A stretch of 64,000 nucleotides of DNA, from the NCBI GenBank assembly GCA_036346225.1, contig JARFIW010001469.1, positions 5,798,001-5,862,000 on the forward strand. The letters run 5' to 3'. The position numbers were made by a program, and so were the translations under genes. Positions within the stretch are counted from its first letter, which is position 1. Every line of letters starts with the position of its first letter. Of the stretch, positions 1 through 10,975 are shown in pieces. The stretch is from Platerodrilus igneus (taxonomy: Eukaryota; Arthropoda; Insecta; Coleoptera; Lycidae). The notes beneath the pieces are model-generated. The model did no database searches. It was given only the letters and a program-made list of their open reading frames with translations, and was not told the DNA's origin.

Positions 1-1750
1 GTCACGATTGTTGAGCCAGATAGATTTGGGAAGTAACAATGTAATGAAAATGATTTATTTAGGTATTCATTTTACAACTAAAAGATAGAACCAGAGTGGG
101 CTTAACGAAGTAGCTAAAGAAAATTTTGAAATCGAAAAAGAACGTCTCACATTGCTCAATGCATTAACAATATGCTTTACATAACAAGATTAACAATGTT
201 GCCACTCTAAAATTTAAAGCACATACTGAGGCTAGATCTCTTACATACAAAGTGTTGATATGCAAGAAATGGGTTCTTCACAATGACAATATACCTGGTG
301 ATACCTTCCTTTACTATTCATAATTGTTAGAGCAAAAAAACACTCCATTCTTCTCCGTTCATCACGAAAGTAATGCCACAGTCCAAGGAATTTCCTTTTT
401 CATTCATAGAGATTAAGTTCTCTTAAAAATTATTTTAAACACCTACAAAGGCGAAAATATACAATGGAAAAAATTCCAAACTTCTTGGTGAAAGGTATTG
501 CTATTTTCATACTGTTTAAATTATTTTGCATGTTTCCAGACAATGTCAATCACTTTATTTTAAGTTGCTAAAGATGGGCGATTTCAATTTTGTTGTTATT
601 CCATAAAAGTGGCCTATTTCAAATATTGTCCTCATGCTCTTCTTTGTCATCAAAAGATTTCAATATAGTTCATTAAATTTTCAGACATTTTGATGGGTGA
701 CAACAATCATATTATGTCATAGCAACCTTACTTTTATACACCAATCATTTATGGCATTACTTTACACCTCACCACCAGGCAATCGATTTTTTAAATCTCA
801 CGTGGTAACAAACTAACGTGAGGTTATCCCTAATAACATACAACCACATCAATGGAAATTCCACATTTGGCTTACATTAGTTGATTTTGAAGGATAAAAT
901 ACTCCATAAAACTGAATTTATAGAGGTAAAATAATCGATTTTTCAGCATCAAAAGGGCAGAATTAAATCTTCAAAATTTGAAAGGTAATTATACTTCTTA
1001 ATATTCATATGGATGGAAATTGCTCTCGGTCAAGGCGAAGAACATTTCACTAGCTTATTGCTTATATGTAGCAATACCGAACTTTTGACAGTAAATCAGT
1101 TTTTAAGTAAATCGTGTCATCCTTGGACATTTTTACAGTAAAAGATGATTATCCTGAGCTCCTCTTAATGCACTGTAACACCAATTTTATAAACGTATCT
1201 CTGTCATGGAAAGGTGGGACAGCTTTGCATGGAACAGACAACCACAATCCAATGACAGCAGACTGACTTCTTTGGAATAACTAGAAAAAACACCAAGTTA
1301 TTCGATATATTAATTTTTATTAAATTAAAAATAAAAAACTTCTGAAATTTAAGTTAAGTGCATACGAACATTAAAACGTTAATAATACACTTGCGGTTTG
1401 TTATAATAGAAGGTGCATATAAAAGAATCATTCTTAAAGTGCATAATTTTAATTTCAGTTTTGTCTTTCTGCACTCTTATTTGTACAGTAGTAAATTCAA
1501 ATCTATTTACTTAACTGTTGCAATGTTGCTCAAATTCAATTTTATTTAGTAGTTAGTCTAAAGTTAATGTGTTAATAATTAAATATGCTTCTGACAAAAA
1601 TTGAAAACGTAAAATAATGGTTTCCGATTTAAAAGGTAACTACAAATATTTTACCTTGCTCAAACTTTTGTACACGTACTTCACACTACTGATGGTTGCT
1701 TACACTTCAAATCCTATGCAATAAGTTTTGAATTTTGTGTACAATTGATC
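1..1750. other. Unassigned AT-rich sequence
   Basis: No gene, RNA or recognisable mobile element was seen. Reading frames are short and broken, as expected for AT-rich intergenic or intronic DNA. The only longer open frame (1358-1549, plus strand) has no recognisable motif and low-complexity AT codon content. Confidence 0.5.
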
Positions 1751-1754
1751 TACA

Positions 1755-2570
1755 TTAAAGAAAGTAAAAATTATTAATTCCTTGTTTCAAGTATTTATTT
1801 ATTTTCCTTGAAAGAATTGTGGAGCCATTATGTATCTGTTGTTCACATGCATTCCTAAGACTTCTTCTAGAGACACTATCAATTTTATCCGAAATCAATG
1901 TTATGGCTGAAATATAAAAATAAATAGGGGCGATGTGTTGTAATGGTAGGACAATAAAATAGTTGACGTAATTTGACATCAGAACATTCTGGTGCACACA
2001 GTAGAATAAAAACGCATCGTAATAAAAAGCTGCATCAAGATCTTTCGTTGTTCTTCCAAATAATGACATTTGGGAAATTTACCGCATGTGGTGTCAGCTG
2101 TTCCCCCATTTAAACGACATCGAGCTTTACTTTTACAAAGGAAAAAGTAATCGATTTCTTTCTTGTACCATCTTGTGCCCACTCAAGTGCGGCATGATAA
2201 AAACCTGCTTCAGTTTTTCATTACTCTTGCTTGAAATGACAAGTCAACAACTTTCTGCTTGTAGGCAGCCAATTTTCTAATAAAGTAATGGCAATGGCAG
2301 TACTTTTACAGAAAAAAGTAGTCTCTTTGGCACACTTCAAATCCAAAATCTTTAACTTTTCTTCTAGCAACAGCAATTACACATGCTGAATGATGCTCGT
2401 TTAAACTCTTAACATTAAAAATATGTCTGCAATCAGTATAAATTGCCCACATGCAAATCTCGTAATTATTTGAACACCTCATGAAAAGTAAGTTTTTGAT
2501 CATACAAATTTCAAATAATCTATGTATATCACATAAAGTTCCTTTTATAATATTACTGCAGATCACTTGG
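1755..2570 (-). pseudogene. Possible decayed transposase N-terminus with zinc-finger-like patterns
   Basis: Three short minus-strand frames follow one another here (2566-2306, 2182-1979, 2069-1755). The first has a C-x5-C-x-W spacing, then F-x-V, an HH pair and a Cys, similar to the MuDR-type zinc motif at the N-terminus of Mutator-like (MULE) transposases. The second has a Cys/His pattern (FFLCKSKARCRL, then a later CH) loosely like a FLYWCH finger. Their order and common strand fit a decayed MULE-like gene, but no DDE catalytic motif was found. The call rests on memory of motif spacing and could be chance. Confidence 0.18.
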
Positions 2571-2805
2571 TCTGATTTAGCAATTTGGTATCCTTAGAAA
2601 TAACTCTATTTTGCAGGTAATACAATTTTTTCTTGCAGGTGAGGTGTACTCAACGTTTGTCGACCACATAAAACTGAAACGACTTCAATTTTAGTCCTTA
2701 TAGAGTTAACGGTTCAGAATAAATTGTTGTTCTTCAGTATATAAAATTAGCAACATATGTTAAAATTTTTCTTTTGCCTTAATAGATAGGACAACTTTCA
2801 TGACG

Positions 2806-3848
2806 TTAAAAAATTCCTCCCCATATAATACATGAATGTTTCTGGAAAATGGTCAGGTATAAGTAAAAAAACTCAATTTGTTTTTATCGGTTTTCATGTA
2901 TTTTCATGCTTATTACGCATTTCGATTCCAAATAACCATTTTCAAAATAGCAGCCAAAAAATTACATTGTTATAAATACTTTAAAATTTTACACTGTAAA
3001 CATATACTTTGCACTAAAACATTTTTAGATAGATAGCAGATACATTATGACTATTTTACGTCGTAAAGGTTTAGAAATGTTATATTGAATGACTAGATAA
3101 AGTTAACTGGTTAGAAAAATAATCTGTTATTGTTAATAATTTAAAATATGTATACTATTGGAGCAAATTGTAATATGAGAAATGTGAATTACTTAAAGCG
3201 TATTTTTATTGAGGCGCCGAAGGTTATTATTTATTTTGTATTAGTCTGTAGTAAATATTAGTGAATTGTTCGTGGTATGTGTCTGTCGCGTTGTATGTGA
3301 ATGGTTTCTAAAATATTTCTTTTACTATCGTTTATTTCAGTACCTAAAACCTTAAAATTTTTTAAATCGCAATTATGTGATGTTTCTATTGCATGGTTAG
3401 CAAGTGCTGTGAATTTTTTATTATTTGTTTGGATTGAGTATTTATGTTCGTATATTCTTTTATGAAGATATTGTTTTGAATTTCCTATATAACATCCCCT
3501 ACAGCCAAAACAGTTGATTTTATAGATCGTATGTGTTTTGTTCTTATTTTCTATTTGTGGTTTTAGGTTGGTAAAAAATGTTTTAGTAAAATTATTTGGT
3601 TTGTGGACAATATGGATATTATAGTTTCTTAAACATTTTAAAATTTTTTCAGACAAACCAGGTATATACTCTATTCCAACTATTGATTCACATTGGCTAA
3701 GTTTGTTCGTATTATCTATATTATTGTATATGTTGTGAATTTTATTTTTGTTTAGTGGCTTAAACAATTGTTTTGGGTAGGCGTTATTTTTTAATATTTT
3801 TTTTACTTTTTTGAAATTTTTTGGTCTATATTTACAGTGTGATAATTG
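2806..3848 (-). mobile_element. Penelope-like element, 5'-truncated copy 1 (inverted)
   Basis: This is the minus-strand half of an inverted pair of Penelope-like (PLE) copies. It carries the C-terminal GIY-YIG endonuclease region (3258-3767) and about 450 bp of 3' non-coding sequence out to about 2806. The inner end at 3848 is where identity with the second copy stops. PLEs are known to leave truncated copies in inverted or partly tandem arrangements. The outer boundary is approximate because identity fades gradually there. Confidence 0.8.
3258..3767 (-). pseudogene. Penelope-like element C-terminus with GIY-YIG endonuclease
   Basis: This 169-residue open frame is the C-terminal part of a PLE polyprotein, a reverse transcriptase followed by a GIY-YIG nuclease that nicks target DNA for priming. 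Residues 82-95 hold the PLE form of the nuclease core, a Y-x-I-x-C followed by CxxCxxCYIG. Arg104 and Glu107-His108 follow, matching the family's R-x2-EH helix. A His/Asn-rich segment (LANHAIETSHN) comes next, as is usual. The reverse transcriptase core is missing upstream. The nuclease part is unusually well preserved compared with the frameshifted plus-strand copy. The identification rests on the diagnostic Cys spacing and is supported by RT residues in the paired copy. Confidence 0.82.
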
Positions 3849-3892
3849 GATGACATGTTCGACAAGGTTGTTTATAACGTTATCAACCGACG

Positions 3893-4120
3893 TTGTTTAA
3901 AAGGTATGTCGAGGATTGTATCATGTGCTTACCAATTGATAAAATTGATGAAACCCTAAATAAATTCGACTCTTTCCACCCTAAACTACAATTCACCGTA
4001 AAAAAAGAAAGCAATAAAACAATATCATTCTTGGACCTTCAAATTGAATATAATGCTTCAGGTACTATTTCAACTAATTGGTACAATAAAAAAACGGAAT
4101 GGAAGATATTTAGATTATAA
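3893..4120 (+). pseudogene. Penelope-like reverse transcriptase fragment (YVDD box altered to YVED)
   Basis: The frame opens at the RT catalytic box, reading RYVEDC where PLEs have RYVDD, so one catalytic Asp is replaced by Glu. It continues with LQFTVKKES and ISFLDLQI, the usual PLE motif C-D spacing ('FLDL' about 40 residues after the box). The segment lies directly upstream of the GIY-YIG part on the same strand, so the two are pieces of one former ORF. It ends in a frameshift at about 4110. Confidence 0.78.
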
Positions 4121-4351
4121 TTCTAGTGTCCCTAAACAATACAAAAGAAACGTTGTAAACAATTATCACACGGTAAATATAGACCAAAAAATTTGAAAAA
4201 AGTGAAAAACGTATTAAAAAATAACGCCTACCCAAAACAATTCTCTAAGCCATTAATCAAAAATTAAATTCACAATATATACAATAATATAGATAATACA
4301 AACAAACTTAGCCAATGTGAATTAATAGTTGGAATAGAGTATATACCTGGT

Positions 4352-4633
4352 TTGTTCGAAAAAATTAAAAAATATTTAAGAAACCATAATATCCATATTG
4401 CCCACAAACCAAATAATTTTACTAAAACATTTTTTACCAACCTAAAGCCACAAATAGAAAATAAGAACAAAACACATACGATCTATAAAATCAACTGTCT
4501 TGGCTGTAGGGGATGTTATATAGGAAATTCAAAACAATATCTTCATAAAAGAATATACAAACACAAATACTCAATCCAAACAAATAATAAAAAATGCACA
4601 GCACTTGCTAACCATGCACTAGACACAACATAA
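4352..4633 (+). pseudogene. Penelope-like GIY-YIG nuclease fragment, copy 2
   Basis: This is a near-duplicate of the minus-strand frame at 3258-3767, sharing the INC-x2-C-x2-CYIG core and LHKRIYKHK. The conserved Glu before His is Lys here. A frameshift after LANHALDTT cuts off the C-terminus. Confidence 0.78.
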
Positions 4634-5218
4634 TTTCGATTTTAAAAATTTTAAGGTTTTAGGTACTGAAATAAATGATAATAAAAGAAATATTTTAGAA
4701 ACCATTCACATACAACACGACAGACACTCCGTAAATTCCAAGTCGAACCATGAACAATTCACTAATATTTACTACAGACTAATACAAAATAAATAGTAAC
4801 CTTCGGCGCTTCAATAAAAATACGCTTTTAAGTAATTCACATTTCTCATATTACAATTTGCTCCAATAGTATACATTTTTTAAATTATCAACAATAACAG
4901 ATTATTTGTTCTAACCAGTTAACTTCATCTAGTCATTCAATATAACATTTCTAAACCTTTACGACGTACAATAGTCATAATGTATCTGCTATCTATCTAA
5001 AAATGTTTTAGGGCAAACTATATGTTTACAGTGTATAATTTTTAAGTATTTAAAACAATGTAATTTTTTAGCTGTTATTTTGAAAATGGTTATTTAGAAC
5101 CAAAACGCGTAATAAGCATGAAAATACATGAAAACCGATAAAAACAAAATGAGTTGTTTTACTTATACCTGACTATTTTCCAGGAACATTAATTACTATT
5201 TACATATGGTCAAGAAAA

Positions 5219-5228
<10 letters not shown>

Positions 5229-5253
<25 letters not shown>

Positions 5254-5254
5254 A
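5229..5254. repeat. (TA)n microsatellite
   Basis: About 12 TA repeats directly follow the 3' end of the plus-strand Penelope-like copy. Confidence 0.9.
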
Positions 5255-5379
5255 TCAGTGCAAGTTTTATACTATAAAATAAAATGTTTAAATTAAAATA
5301 ACATAATGTCATGTGTCTCGCTAATAGTACTATCATTTTAAACACCAAACAATAAAATTGAGAAGCAATTATGAATTTA

Positions 5380-6240
5380 GAAATACTCCATCAGATATTC
5401 TAGAAGAAGCAAACTGTATCAATACATATACTACCACAATAGTCGAAAGAACGGCATGAAATGGAGTATATTCAAAATAAACAATGGACCCAAGGAAAAA
5501 ATAAACAATCCGTCCAAAAAGGTGTTACTTGCACATTGTACTATTAAAGTAAAGTCATTAAAAGCTTCAACACTTTGGTCAAAATATTCAATGTTACACT
5601 TACAAACAATTCAGCAATCAAACGATAATATTGATATGAAGTATTCCACTTTTTAATCGAAGCTCCTGATGGTGTATTTTTATTAATAAAGGTAAAATAT
5701 TGCAATATGCAGTATAAATAAACAAATTTTTAACATAATTTTATTTAGGTACTTCTTACTGTTGGAGTTTCAAGGGCTTGTCAGTGTAATAATCTTACAA
5801 AAATAACAATAAATGACATTGAAGATAAAGAATCTTCTACGATGGTCAAAATTACCGACTCAAAATAAAAATATCCTTGTAATATCACAATAATAGATGC
5901 AACAAACAGTGGTTCAAATTTTATACAGATTTTTGTGAAAAATGCTTGCCTAACATTTTTCAAGTAGACCGTGTCAGGATTCAAACCCGGGACCTTGGGC
6001 ATAGTAGTCACACCCACACCAACTATGCCACAGAGCCACCTATCCAAAGTATTACAGAAAATTTCTGAATATCTTAAACTTCCAAAGCCCACATATTATA
6101 CAGGACATAGTTACAGAAGAACATCAGCAACTATTAGAGAGTGACGTAGATATTTTAATGTTAACAACATGACGGCTGGAAATCAACATATATCGCAAAA
6201 AGTAACAAGATTATATTGCAAAAAAAGAGAAAATTTTCCA
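5380..6240 (+). pseudogene. Crypton-like tyrosine recombinase remnant 1
   Basis: Scattered frames match, in order, the better preserved Crypton-like gene at 52442-53566. These are a core-binding segment (LKASTLWSKYSML, about 5550-5605), an EAPDGVFLL linker, a box I-like segment (SRACQCNNLTK, where the catalytic Arg lies in the partner's ACRRQEL), an 'NDIEDK' helix, and a GWKST-like block near 6175 just before the usual catalytic Tyr. Stops and frameshifts occur throughout, and the Tyr itself is not recoverable. Tyrosine recombinases of Crypton transposons cut and rejoin DNA without a DDE domain. The remnant is split by a SINE fragment at about 5931-6040. Confidence 0.6.
5931..6040 (-). mobile_element. 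tRNA-headed SINE, 3'-truncated copy
   Basis: The reverse complement begins with GGCTCTGTGGC and carries an A-box-like TGGCATAGTTGG and a B box GGTTTGAATCC. It then runs into the GAAAAATGTTAGGC body shared with the two full SINE copies at 36716 and 47325, and stops after about 110 bp. No target duplication was seen. It interrupts the Crypton-like remnant. Confidence 0.8.
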
Positions 6241-7800
6241 ATAAAATTCTTTTGATGATAATCAGCCAAGTACCTTAAAGTATATCATCGTTATCGAATA
6301 TTTTTAATGCTGAAGCTGTAGTTGCTTCACTCTCTTCTATTCATAGAATCTACATAACTACTCAAAACTGTACAATTATTTTCCAACAATTCTTAAATTA
6401 TTCACTGAAATGTAATTTTCACTAAACGAAAATATTATTAAAAAATTGCTAATAATTGAGTAGCAACTTGTCACGGTTTTGTCAATTTATCATTTATTTA
6501 TTGAATGACAAAAAAATTTCTTCTGTATAAAGTGTAAGGATTGCATAAATGTGATTTACTCAAGAGTACTGCCTTGTATATACCCATATAGTGGTGCAAC
6601 TTAATACAAAATTATTAATTAATCTTTGTTTTGAAGTTAACTACACATTTATTAAACAGTAATAAATATGTACAAGATATGATTTTTGACCAACAAAAAT
6701 TATATTGTCATTTATCTATATCGATTGTATGAAATTTATAATTCGATATTACAAGTTGTAATGTATGATAATTATTAAATATCAAAGGATTAAAATGGAG
6801 TTTTATTGGAGAGATTACGAAATGTATTTACCTAAGCCAATAAAGTAGTTTAATCCAATGATATACGTGATATGATATATTAATTACGTCACAACTTAAA
6901 ATACAAAATTTTGTAAACACTGTAATGTAATCAATATTCCTGGTGTATTTGATTTTACTAAAGCACCTCGAGTGTAAAGGAATATCATAAAATAAGTTAT
7001 GTCATGTGTAAACCATATTTAGCAAACATTACACTTCCTAGATATACATATAGATGTAACAATAAATCTTTGTAGTAAAGTAACTTATTAAGACTGTAAT
7101 CATAAAGAAACAATTCTATTTTGACATCTACTCAGGGTCATAGTGACACTGTCTGATTAATTTTGATTTTCTAGTGCCAATAGTCGCTTGGTTAAAATAA
7201 ACTTCATAATAAAGCAAAATGCAACAACATACAAAGTAAAGTTATTCAATCGTTTGTTTATTAAAGTTAACAAAACTTATTTAATTTGTCTTGAGAATAC
7301 AATCTTGATTCATATAAAGGTTGACTGATCATGTGACTGCAAAGATTCACCATTTCAACGGTCTCACTTAGCTAATTCACTACTGATATTCTAAAAACCA
7401 GCAGAGATACAAATTCGGTTATATTACAAAAAAAGCTGGGTTCTTAAGTTCTTTGAGCGGTAACGGCTTTATGTAAGATGTGCAGATTTGAACCCCCACA
7501 AAATACAAAAAACGCAAATTATTATTTCCCTACTGTTTATACCGGGCTAACTCAACACAAAAAATTTAATTCTGCTTCACGTATCCTGTACAAGAAAATT
7601 TGCCATCAGCATGCCTTACTGATGGGTCGATCGTAGTAATATGGGTGGAATGTTGCTTAGTAAATGCAAACCAGACGGTTTCATTATGCACAAGTGTATT
7701 GGTGTATCCCCAAACTTAAATATAAAATGGTGTAGACCACTGCAGGTTGCAAGACTACTACAAACTTACAATACTTTAAGAATATGCTAATAGTTTTATA
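6241..7800. other. Unassigned AT-rich sequence
   Basis: No gene or recognisable repeat was seen. All frames are short and interrupted. Confidence 0.5.
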
Positions 7801-8222
7801 TCTTGTTAATTTTAGATGTTAACTTGGTCTAACAAGAGCAGTCGCCTTTGTAACATATATTTCTTTAAATTCGACAAGTTTAAATTTAATAAAAATGAAT
7901 TCTGTTCTAAGATTAATAGCAGAGCCATTTTATAGTCGATCATCCAGAAATTTGAAATAGAAAACTTAGACACCATACTCTGTGTATACATATAAAGCAA
8001 TCTGCATCCAGCAAAAAACAAACTTCTAATATGAAATTTAATTCGACAATTTAGAATAATCACACTAGCATTTGTGGTCGTAAAACAAAAAATGCACTGT
8101 TTTGTTTCTCTTGCTTGTTATTTGGAGAAGTTTCAAAGACAAAAATATGTTTCGACAGATTTGAACCATTCAGACGGTCGTATTAAAGAATATAAATTAT
8201 CAGCAACTCGAATTAAAAACGT

Positions 8223-8640
8223 TTGGTACTTTTCGTTTTTGGAAACGTAAACATTGCGGCTCAATTGGACAGCGCTTTTAAAAGAAATATAGCACTACAT
8301 TATGAACAATCGGTACACTTAAATAATATAATTAAATGTGTACGTTTTTGGGAAGCTGTCGTATTCACACTAAGAAGACACAACAAATCCACACCCTCCT
8401 GTAATCATGGAGTTTTTAACAGACTACTTGATTTTAGTGTTGAGTTTAATGGTGTTCCAAAGGAACATTTACAAAAAGCATTTATTTTTAAAGCTAAGTA
8501 AAAACTATCCAAATGAAATTTTACAAACTACGTTTAGTATGTAACAACAAAATTTCTAAAGAAATAAAAGAAATTCATTATTGGTCTATAATACCTAATA
8601 AAACCAGTGAAGTAGCAAATATTCTTCAAATGGTAATTTT
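8223..8640 (+). pseudogene. hAT-superfamily transposase remnant, DUF4371-type N-terminal part
   Basis: The open frame (8223-8501) and its frameshifted continuation to about 8640 resemble the DUF4371 region of ZMYM1-like hAT transposases. There is a Leu-rich helix ending FWEAVVFTLRRH, a NHGVFNRLLDF segment (family form N-R-G-x-F-x-E-L-L), a 'HL' helix, and then IQNEI and EIKEIHYWSII (family form EI-x-x-A-x-Y-x-S-I-I-x-D-E-T). The catalytic Asp expected after the SII strand appears as Asn in the broken frame. This is the N-terminal half of one element whose C-terminus lies at 9800-10281. Confidence 0.6.
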
Positions 8641-9790
8641 TTTTAGATAAATGATAAGAAGACCAGACAAATGATTTTGGAATCTTTTAAGCCGTTCCAG
8701 CCACGATGTAAAATTTCTGTCTTCGGTTATCCCTGCCGAACTTGAAAATATGATAATGATAACAAAAGCAAATTTACTGCTTAAATATATGATGGTACAG
8801 CAGTCACGAGCGGGTTTTCTAACGGAGTTCCCGCAATTGTTAAAAAAACTTGTGTCTGTGAGTGTTCGGTCTCTTAGTCGCACGTGGCGTGGTTAATTTA
8901 AGTTACTTCAAATTCGTAGTTGTAAATCTAATTGTAAAACTGTCATCCCTTGTTCCCTTATATCCTGCCACAAAAATTCCCTGTGCATGTGTGAATAAGT
9001 TTGGACAGAGTAGTGAACAAACACTTTCTTATGGATATCGAAGCAGAACAGTCGTAGGTTTTTTCGTTCGGTACCCGTAATTTAGTCAAGTGCCGCAGAC
9101 TTTAGTTGTTAAACCCCTAAAAAACACAGTGCAAGTGCAACGTAACACAGACTCAATTTCGCATACAGTCCACTTGGTTGAAAGAATAGGAACTGCAGCT
9201 TAGAACAACAAAACACCGCGGAGGTAAGTCGATGTATAAATTTATAAGACCCCCCGCGCGTGAACAGTGAGCATATTACATACACTATTCTGCTCCTCAA
9301 TTGAATTTGGTAATGTTGAATGTTGTTTCGGCAAACCAGAATGTTCAAATTTTTCTTCTTGCAAATTTACAAGAAATGTGTACATTTTTTCAAACAGTCC
9401 TTAAAGAACTGTAATATTGAACAGAGTTTAAACGTTTGCCACTCTCAGCTCCAACAAGGTGAAATTCTAATTCCAGTTGTTTGCACCATGTACCAACACA
9501 AAAAAACCATTATAGAGGTAATGTGAAAAATCGTAATTCAAAATAGAAATTTTAGTACTACTAATTAAGCATCAGGGTATGATCAAATTTTAATTGTTTC
9601 TTGGCTAAACTCCCTTTACAAGATTATGCCCATTTTGATTTGTTATTTGTTAATTTCAAGCAAGGGATTCTGAAGCTGTCGTAACCAATAAAAACATAGT
9701 CTCATTTGAAAATCAGTTAAGAAAAATCAGAAATAGTATCATTGAATATTTAGACACAAATGACACTCATTCAACTGCTGACTTCAAAAC
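8641..9790 (+). other. Interior of the hAT remnant, not readable as protein
   Basis: This stretch joins the two recognisable hAT segments. It holds only short frames in all directions. Part of it (8820-9320) is richer in GC than its surroundings and may be a later insertion. No second element could be named. Confidence 0.35.
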
Positions 9791-10281
9791 GACACAAACT
9801 AATGAACACATGGAAATTGTTGGAGACACAAGGGAAGTGTGTGATATTATTTGTCAAGCCAAGGAGCAATTCAGCTTCACTGGCCACTTAGTCGCAGCAA
9901 GTCTATTTTGTACAAAAAAATTATTAGCTTTTCTATAACAAAAAAAAATGAAGATATAATTAAACTTTATCCATTTTTTAAGGAACAAAAGTTTCGAACA
10001 GTAGATTGTAACTTATGCAGCAAAAGAATTTAGATGAGTTTTGGGTCTCCTTCAAAGTTAGGACAGCTTTTCTCGAAATAACAAGCCAAGTGATACTTTC
10101 AGTGAAACTAAAATTTCTAAAAATTTTAATTACTATTCCAATGTTTTCACCTGAAGCAAAACAGTTCTTTTCTACCCTCAGACGGATAAAAACTTTCTTA
10201 AGGAACACCATGGGCCACGAAAGACTTTTTGCTCAGATAATGCTTTCTCAAGAAGGGAACCAAATTTTAAAGGGTCATTGA
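9791..10281 (+). pseudogene. hAT-superfamily transposase remnant, C-terminal dimerisation part
   Basis: A first frame reads EVCDIICQAKEQFSFTGHL, like the helix before the family's last catalytic Glu. A later frame (10015-10281) has NLDEFW, then a hydrophobic LKILITIP strand, SPEAKQFFSTLRRIKTFLRNTMGHERL and an 'L-x-x-GN' tail. The FFS-x-LRRIKTFLR-x-TM-x-x-ERL block is the signature of the hAT C-terminal dimerisation domain (family form S-E-R-x-F-S-x-L). At least two frameshifts separate the pieces, so the gene is dead. Terminal inverted repeats were not found. Confidence 0.75.
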
Positions 10282-10389
10282 TAAGTTTGCTGCTGAAAAG
10301 ATCGTCGTATGGACTTCCTTTTCGAATGAGATGATTTCTGAACTCAATTTTTAATAACTTAGTAGTGAATATTTTTCCAACTTGTTAAT

Positions 10390-10975
10390 CTCCATTTTCT
10401 TTATATTATTATATCACCAATGGGTGGTGCAAACCCCACATTTTAAAGCAAGAGCCGCCATTGCCTTTGAATAACACTTTCCAGAATGGTGATATTGATA
10501 GATTCCTAAAATTCGCGAAAAGGTCATTTTTGATAAATTCTTCAACTTTTATATTTACAGAGATATTCAATTGAAAATCGAAATATCTTAGCATGCGTTG
10601 AATTCAAAACTGGCATTACAATTCAGTGCTTTTGGATTTTAATATTCAATAGTCAACTTTTTCTTTTCCTATGGATGCCGTATTGAATTTTTTGTTACTG
10701 AATGATACTTTCAAATCTTTGCGCGACTTTTCAGTTTTTGAAATCCCTGTGTAAATAAAAAAGTTACAAGCAATCTTAATATTTTGTTGCAGTGCAATGA
10801 AAATAAATGAAAACGAACTGGCAAACTGTTTTATTCGTTGTAGGCTAGTAAAATACAATTTTGTAAGTGCTCAAAAATTCCACCATTTGCTTCGACACGT
10901 AACTGCACTCGCCTAAGAATGCGTGTATGCATTTTCCAAAACAATTGTACTTAGTGTATGAATGTCCTTATAATT
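10390..10975 (-). mobile_element. Tc1/mariner-superfamily element, C-terminal transposase fragment
   Basis: On the minus strand near 10960-10860 the sequence reads ILRRVQLRVEANGGIFEHLQ. This is the characteristic C-terminus (…C-x-x-x-x-G-G-H-F-E-H-L) of mariner-superfamily transposases of the kind seen intact at 55885-57024. AT-rich non-coding DNA follows to about 10390, including a GCCGCCATT motif similar to the long terminal repeats of that element. Only the last ~40 residues are visible, so the family assignment depends on this one block. Confidence 0.5.

Larger units (their letters stand above)
3875..5225 (+). mobile_element. Penelope-like element, 5'-truncated copy 2
   Basis: This is the plus-strand partner of the inverted PLE pair. 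It starts inside the reverse transcriptase, continues through a stop-broken linker (about 4120-4270) and the GIY-YIG region (4352-4633), and ends in the same 3' non-coding sequence as copy 1, beside a TA microsatellite. It extends about 285 bp further 5' than copy 1. Frameshifts near 4100 and 4630 show that it is dead. Confidence 0.8.

Noticed and set aside
8626..8883. 85-codon minus-strand frame
   Set aside because: It is antisense to the interior of the hAT remnant, with no motif or start context.
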